This document shows, one piece after another, positions 63,372 to 64,000 of a stretch of DNA of 64,000 bases (position 1 is the first letter of the stretch; each line of letters begins with the position of its first letter). Position numbers and translations under genes: made by a program. The stretch is taken from NCBI GenBank assembly GCA_002168225.1, contig NHBH01000001.1, forward strand, positions 2,022,509 through 2,086,508. The letters run 5' to 3'. Origin of the DNA: Micavibrio sp. TMED2. Its GTDB lineage: Bacteria; Pseudomonadota; Alphaproteobacteria; TMED2. Under the pieces are notes generated by a model. The model was not told where the DNA came from. It was given only the letters and a program-made list of their open reading frames with translations, and searched no databases.

Positions 63372-64000
63372 TCACACCAAATCTGCAATATCAAAATCGG
63401 AAACCCCCAAGAGCAGAATTGATCCACCTTCCCCAAGCAACATCAGAATACTGCCTTCTACTTGGCTAATTGCGACCAGGTTTGGTTGCGACACGACGAT
63501 CTGATCGCCGTCCTCAGCACTAAAATCTGTAATGACGTCGTTACCGAATCTGCCAGTAAAGATAAAGGTATCAGCCCCCTCTCCGCCCGTTAGACTATCA
63601 TCACCGAGATTTCCATTCAGCCTGTCATTTCCATTATCGCCAAATATGGCATCATTTCCTTGGCCGCCAAATAGAACATCATCTCCCTGCCCTCCATATA
63701 GTAGGTCATTATCCTGGTTGCCATAGATGAAGTCGCTGTCCTGATTGCCATATATCGTATCGCTACCCTGTCCGCCGAAGCTAGTGTCGACACCAGACGC
63801 ACCACGAACCAAGTCGTTGCCTTGGCCGCCATGCATCAAATCGTTACCATCACCACCATCAATACTATCGGAGTCGACATTGCCAAATAGGCGGTCATTT
63901 CCATTGTTGCCAAATATGGCATCATTTCCTTGGCCGCCAAATAGAACATCATCTCCCTGCCCTCCATATAGTAGGTCATTATCCTGGTTGCCATAGATGA
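63372..64000 (-). CDS. RTX/hemolysin-type calcium-binding repeat protein, C-terminal part
   Basis: About 209 residues are visible; the N-terminus lies beyond the window. At least 15 nonapeptide repeats of the type GGxGxDxLx (YGGQGDDVLFGGQGNDAIFG ...), several with the variant YGNQDNDxxYGNQ. They form a calcium-dependent beta-roll. The end LTGGEGADTFIFTGRFGNDVITDF and ILLLGVSDFDIADLV is typical of type I secreted proteins. More AT-rich than the core genes. A 106-base segment occurs twice, 270 bases apart. Confidence 0.88.
   Translation of the reverse strand, partial: IYGNQDNDLLYGGQGDDVLFGGQGNDAIFGNNGNDRLFGNVDSDSIDGGDGNDLMHGGQGNDLVRGASGVDTSFGGQGSDTIYGNQDSDFIYGNQDNDLLYGGQGDDVLFGGQGNDAIFGDNGNDRLNGNLGDDSLTGGEGADTFIFTGRFGNDVITDFSAEDGDQIVVSQPNLVAISQVEGSILMLLGEGGSILLLGVSDFDIADLV
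63625..63730. repeat. Internal duplication inside the RTX gene, copy 1
   Basis: 106 bases that recur at 63895-64000 with two mismatches, offset exactly 270 bases (90 codons, ten nonapeptides). The second copy runs into the window edge, so the true length is unknown. Confidence 0.85.
63895..64000. repeat. Internal duplication inside the RTX gene, copy 2
   Basis: Matches 63625-63730 at 104 of 106 bases; continues past the window edge. Confidence 0.85.

Noticed and set aside
63600..64000. Regular short repeats as a CRISPR array
   Set aside because: The repeats are 27-base in-frame units encoding GGxGxDxLx with no spacers; it is an RTX coding repeat.

Overview
The window reads as chromosomal DNA of an alphaproteobacterium, moderately GC-rich. 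The clade is suggested by three things: the biotin carboxylase / aat / DUF2155 / MlaD / NDUFA12-like run, an RNase E with a long acidic insert in its S1 region, and the presence of an NDUFA12-type complex I accessory protein. A Rhodospirillales-like member is my best guess; the family cannot be fixed from sequence alone. Almost every base is accounted for by about 55 protein genes. I found no tRNA, rRNA, CRISPR array or complete insertion sequence.

1-26.9 kb is core housekeeping. It holds cell-wall genes (a PBP1A-like mrcA cut by the window edge, and an amidase), RNase E (rne), an aminotransferase, a GGT-like lipoprotein without the usual catalytic threonine motif, an M48 protease with TPRs, a DsbA-like oxidoreductase and a MarR regulator. 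Next come aroQ-accB-accC, aat, DUF2155, mlaD, the NDUFA12 homologue, smpB, dapA and slt. A five-gene run follows: HAD hydrolase, alpha/beta hydrolase, PLP dehydratase, UPF0104-type membrane protein and FemAB-like transferase. msrB and an M16 protease close the region.

26.9-36.2 kb is mixed metabolism and membrane functions: a family I CoA-transferase with a C-terminal extension, an unrecognised 386-residue protein next to a cytochrome b561, an L-lactate dehydrogenase, a flavoprotein, a VOC-like protein, a CaCA exchanger, an ExoD-like protein and a small anchored protein.

36.4-50.4 kb is accessory and regulatory. It contains a LuxR solo, then an AraC regulator followed by an RND efflux adaptor and pump; a 10-base motif recurs in front of both the regulator and the pump. 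A TPR-sulfotransferase has apparently lost the first half of its sulfotransferase domain. A LysR regulator sits divergent from a YahK-type dehydrogenase and a mandelonitrile-lyase-like cupin. An AT-rich foreign gene follows, bracketed by duplicated scraps of its neighbours, and then an MHYT-PAS-GGDEF-EAL protein.

50.5-64 kb holds a LysR-controlled cluster (pirin, YcaC-like hydrolase, YtcJ-like amidohydrolase with a Cys/His-rich tail, MFS transporter with an ABM-like domain), then another LysR and a complete MacA-MacB-outer membrane factor exporter. A core methionine synthase is flanked by a 67-base imperfect direct repeat. Last comes the C-terminal part of an RTX repeat protein with a recent 270-base-period internal duplication. 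The best candidates for something undescribed are the pirin/YcaC/YtcJ/MFS cluster and the AT-rich insertion at 47.1-47.9 kb.
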